Notes under the pieces: generated by a model | Told to the model about the DNA's origin: nothing | The model's database searches: none | What the model saw: only the letters and a program-made list of their open reading frames with translations | Source: CAVRRZ01 sp963723745 | GTDB lineage: Bacteria > Actinomycetota > Actinomycetes > Mycobacteriales > Geodermatophilaceae | Assembly (NCBI GenBank): GCA_963723745.1 | Contig: CAVRRZ010000001.1 | Coordinates: 434,001-498,000 of the forward strand | Direction of reading: 5' to 3' | DNA: 64,000 bases | Shown: in pieces, positions 61,307-64,000 of the stretch | Position numbering within the stretch: position 1 is the first letter of the stretch | How the letters are laid out: every line of letters starts with the position of its first letter | Made by a program: the position numbers and the translations under genes

Positions 61307-62371
61307 CTACCCACGAGGCCCGTTCTGCACGGCGCGCAGGGCGCGCGAGAAGGCCCGCACCCTCGCCCGCTCCGCAGCGCGGGCGCGGGCGTCGACCCGC
61401 AGCTGCCGGCGGTGCGCCTCGGCCTGCAGCGTGCGCCAGCCGGTCAGCCGTGCGGGATCGAGCCGCCCCCCGTCGATCGCGGCGGCGATCGCGCAGCCCG
61501 GCTCCGTGCGGTGCCCGCAGTCGCGGAACCGGCACCCGGCGGCCAGCTCCGCGACGTCGGCGTAGGCGGTGTCGACGCCGTCGCGGTCCTCGTAGAGCCC
61601 GAGCTCGCGCATGCCCGGGGTGTCGATCAACAGTCCGCCGCCGGGAAGCAGGTGCAGTTCGCGCGCAGTGGTGGTGTGCCTGCCGCGGCCGTCGTCCCGG
61701 ATCTCCCGGGTGGGCGCGACCAGCCGCCCGCACAGGGCGTTGGCGAGGCTGGACTTGCCCACACCCGAGGGCCCCACCATCGCGCCGGTGCGTCCGGGCC
61801 CGAGGAGCGCCTGCACCCGATCGACCCCTTCCCCCGTCGCCGAACTGACGGCGAGCACGGGCACGCCCAGCGCGTCCTCGGCCACGAGCCGGACCGCCGC
61901 GGGCCCGTCGTCGCACAGATCGGCCTTGGTGAGGACGACGGCCGGCGCCGCCCCGCTCTCCCAGGCCACGGCCAGATACCGCTCGACGCGGCGCAGTCGG
62001 GTGGGGCCGATCAGCGCGTCGACGACCAGGACGACGTCGATGTTGGCGGCGACGATCTGGGCCCCCGAGGACCGGCCGGCGACCGAGCGGGTGAAGGCGC
62101 TGCGACGAGGGAGGACGGCGACGGCGCGCTCGCCCCGCAGCGCCACCCAGTCGCCCACGGCCGGGCGCGCCGTCCCGCTGTCGGCGAACAGGGCGCCCCC
62201 GGGGACGGCGGACCGTTCGCCGTCGCCGGTCACGACCCGGAGCCGTCCCCTGTCGACCCGCACCACCCGCGCGGCCGTCGTCCCGTCGGGCAGCTCGCCG
62301 TCACGGTCAGGTGCCCAGCCGAACGAGGAGAGATCCGTCACGGCGGCGATGCTCCACCCCAGGTCAGGCAC
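61307..62371 (-). CDS. rsgA: Ribosome small-subunit-dependent GTPase A
   Basis: A 354-residue circularly permuted GTPase in the order G4 (VLTKADLC), G1 (GPSGVGKSSLANAL), G3 (LIDTPGMRELG), then the zinc knuckle CRFRDCGHRTEPGC. An OB-fold fills the N-terminal third. It helps mature the 30S subunit. GTG 62371 follows GGGAGA. Confidence 0.93.
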   Translation of the reverse strand: MPDLGWSIAAVTDLSSFGWAPDRDGELPDGTTAARVVRVDRGRLRVVTGDGERSAVPGGALFADSGTARPAVGDWVALRGERAVAVLPRRSAFTRSVAGRSSGAQIVAANIDVVLVVDALIGPTRLRRVERYLAVAWESGAAPAVVLTKADLCDDGPAAVRLVAEDALGVPVLAVSSATGEGVDRVQALLGPGRTGAMVGPSGVGKSSLANALCGRLVAPTREIRDDGRGRHTTTARELHLLPGGGLLIDTPGMRELGLYEDRDGVDTAYADVAELAAGCRFRDCGHRTEPGCAIAAAIDGGRLDPARLTGWRTLQAEAHRRQLRVDARARAAERARVRAFSRALRAVQNGPRG

Positions 62372-62446
62372 CTGTCTCCCGAATTGTGACCGACGCGGCT
62401 CGCTGCGTTCGCCATTCGTTCACGCCGGGCGGGTGTTCTGGTCGGC

Positions 62447-63460
62447 ATGCACGCGACCGCGTCGTCGGCTCCCCCCACGACCCGCTCTGCCGGCCCTGTG
62501 GTCGTCGGTCACCGTGGCGCCCCGGCCTACCGGCCCGAGCACACCCGCGAGAGCTTCGAGCTGGCGATCGACCTCGGCGCCGACCTGATCGAGCCCGACG
62601 TCGTGGTGAGCAGGGACGGTGCCCTCGTCGTCCGGCACGAGAGTGCACTGTCCTTCACGACCGACGTCGCCCGGCGACCGGAGTTCGCCGACCGGCGGCG
62701 CACGGGGCTGCTCCAGGGCCGCCGAATACGCGACTGGTTCGTGGAGGACTTCGATCTCCGGGAGCTGCGCACACTCGGCGCCGTGGAGCGGATGCCCGGC
62801 CTGCGCCCGCTCAACACCGCCTACGACGGCCGCTCCGGATTGTTGACGCTCGCCGAGGTGGTCGAGTTGGCCCGCGCGCGGTCCACCGCAGGGCGGACCG
62901 TCGGCGTCCTCGTGGAGCTGGCGCCGGGACTGACCGGGCCCGGTACCGAGCTCACCGGTCTGGTCGCCGCGGAGCTGCGCCGGCTCGGCGTCGCCGGCGG
63001 CGGGGGCCCCGTGCTGCTCCAGTCGTTCGAGCCCGCCGCGCTGCGCCGGCTGCGCGAAGACCTGGGGGACGACGGCCCCCCGATGATCCAGCTGATCGAC
63101 GACTTCCCGTGTTTCGACGCGATGACCACTCCGGCGGGGCTGCGCGAGATTTCGACCTACGCCGCGGCCATCGGGCCCAGCCGCGACCGGATCCTGCTGC
63201 GTGACGAGGACGAATCCTTCACCGGCACGACACACCTCGTGGAGCAGGCACACGACGCCGCGCTCGACGTGCACGTCTGGAAGCTCAACCCGGAGAACGC
63301 CTTCCTCCCGCGACAGCTCCGCACGAGCCTGGACCCGCTCTCCCACGGCAACGCCGCCGCGGAGGTCCGTGCGCTGATCGACCTCGGTGTGGACGGGGTG
63401 ATCGCGGACGCCCCGGAGATCGCCGTCCGCACACTGCAGCAGCTCGTCCCGCGGTCCTAG
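62447..63460 (+). CDS. Glycerophosphodiester phosphodiesterase
   Basis: A 337-residue GDPD TIM barrel. VVGHRGAPAYRPEHT carries the first catalytic His and Arg, LIEPDVVVSRDG the metal Glu and Asp, and LVVRHES the second His. It hydrolyses glycerophosphodiesters to glycerol-3-phosphate. It lacks an obvious signal peptide; a short Ala/Ser/Thr-rich lead precedes the domain. It is divergent from rsgA. Confidence 0.88.
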   Translation: MHATASSAPPTTRSAGPVVVGHRGAPAYRPEHTRESFELAIDLGADLIEPDVVVSRDGALVVRHESALSFTTDVARRPEFADRRRTGLLQGRRIRDWFVEDFDLRELRTLGAVERMPGLRPLNTAYDGRSGLLTLAEVVELARARSTAGRTVGVLVELAPGLTGPGTELTGLVAAELRRLGVAGGGGPVLLQSFEPAALRRLREDLGDDGPPMIQLIDDFPCFDAMTTPAGLREISTYAAAIGPSRDRILLRDEDESFTGTTHLVEQAHDAALDVHVWKLNPENAFLPRQLRTSLDPLSHGNAAAEVRALIDLGVDGVIADAPEIAVRTLQQLVPRS

Positions 63461-63479
63461 GCGCGACCGGCCCGGGCGG

Positions 63480-64000
63480 TCAGATCTGCCCGCCGAGGAC
63501 CTCGTCGAGAACGGCGTCCAAGGTCGGTGGGACACCGTCTCGGGCCTCGGCGAGCGCGTCGTCGATCGCCGCGAGCACCGCCGCCGGAGCAGCCACCGGG
63601 TCGTATTCGCGACGCCGAGCATGCGTGTGGAGGCCCTTGCGCAGCTCGCCCTCGACCGCGCGGAGCCGCACCGCCGACGGCATGTTCCCCTCCTCTGCGG
63701 CCATCGCCGCCATCGCCTCGAGCGCGTCCGCCATCCCGCCCCGGTCCCCCAGCTCTCGGCAGAGCGAGAGCGCCTCGCGGAGGAAGGCACTGGCCTGCCC
63801 CCGCCGTCCTGCCGCCATCTCGAGCAGCCCGGCGAACTGGGCCGCCAGGATGACACCGCGCTTGTAGCCGATGGCTCGGCTCTCGTTCAGCGCTTCCGTG
63901 GTGCGTTCGGACGCCGCGTCGCTGCGGCCCTGCGCGGCGAAGGCGTAGGCGAGGTAGACGGTCGTCAGTGCCCGCCCGGATCGACCGCGCACCAACCGCG
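63480..64000 (-). CDS. C-terminal part of a TPR-type protein, cut by window edge
   Basis: About 173 residues are in the window and the frame stays open through the right edge. Helical pairs such as LAYAFAAQGRSDAASERTTE and FLREALSLCRELGDRGGMAD follow the tetratricopeptide pattern of large actinobacterial regulators (LuxR/AfsR/ATPase-TPR types). The DNA-binding or NTPase part would lie beyond the window, so the class is not certain. Confidence 0.6.
   Translation of the reverse strand, partial: RLVRGRSGRALTTVYLAYAFAAQGRSDAASERTTEALNESRAIGYKRGVILAAQFAGLLEMAAGRRGQASAFLREALSLCRELGDRGGMADALEAMAAMAAEEGNMPSAVRLRAVEGELRKGLHTHARRREYDPVAAPAAVLAAIDDALAEARDGVPPTLDAVLDEVLGGQI

Overview
The window is a stretch of very GC-rich actinobacterial chromosome. 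The evidence is frequent GTG starts, G/C third positions, 4-base ATGA/GTGA gene overlaps, many leaderless promoters (TANNNT about 7 bases before the start codon), and an actinobacterial purS-purQ-purL-(SCP2-like)-purF-purM operon beside DUF3073 and a branched-chain amino acid dehydrogenase. Family Geodermatophilaceae (Blastococcus, Modestobacter, Geodermatophilus) is my best guess; this is inference, since I could not search.

Region 1 (1-15 kb) is housekeeping and envelope: lipoproteins, a DUF2231-Rieske protein, GtrA, WrbA, a membrane metallophosphoesterase, a Glu-Asp-Phe tRNA cluster, a glycosyltransferase, a receiver-fused thioredoxin-reductase-like flavoprotein, an MBL hydrolase, an M23 peptidase and a Leu/Val-type dehydrogenase. 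Region 2 (15-27 kb) is purine synthesis: purM, purF, purL, purQ and purS in one operon on the minus strand, then purC-purB. Between them lie a secreted FG-GAP repeat protein and a DUF559 nuclease gene enclosed by two nearly identical long palindromes. purD and rsgA lie at 60-62 kb, beyond the island described next. Eight genes between 2.8 and 20.9 kb carry single-base frameshifts, including purM, purF and purL. Removing the indels restores full-length proteins in every case, so sequence error is the likely cause.

Region 3 (28-60 kb) is a large catabolic island. It holds a fused E1 plus E2 2-oxoacid dehydrogenase; a VOC-GntR-[2Fe-2S]-molybdopterin hydroxylase operon; an alpha/beta hydrolase - 3-hydroxyacid dehydrogenase - M24-like - aldehyde dehydrogenase operon; a cytoplasmic NMT1-like protein; two paralogous LacI regulators separated by an IS481-type insertion; and a TauABC/SsuABC-like ABC transporter. 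It continues with an FAH-family enzyme; a 2-hydroxyacid dehydrogenase - creatininase - Gfo/Idh/MocA - cupin operon; and an operon of SuyA/SuyB-like sulfo-lyase subunits, a TauE/SafE exporter, a second alpha/beta hydrolase, an LVIVD propeller protein, an amidohydrolase and a second M24-like protein.

Three promoters in the island share the palindrome GCAATCGATTGC or a near copy, which suggests one LacI regulon. The most economical reading is uptake and breakdown of an organosulfur compound, possibly one that also carries nitrogen or a ring, ending in sulfite release. The substrate cannot be fixed from sequence alone. The window ends in a GDPD gene and a truncated TPR-type regulator.
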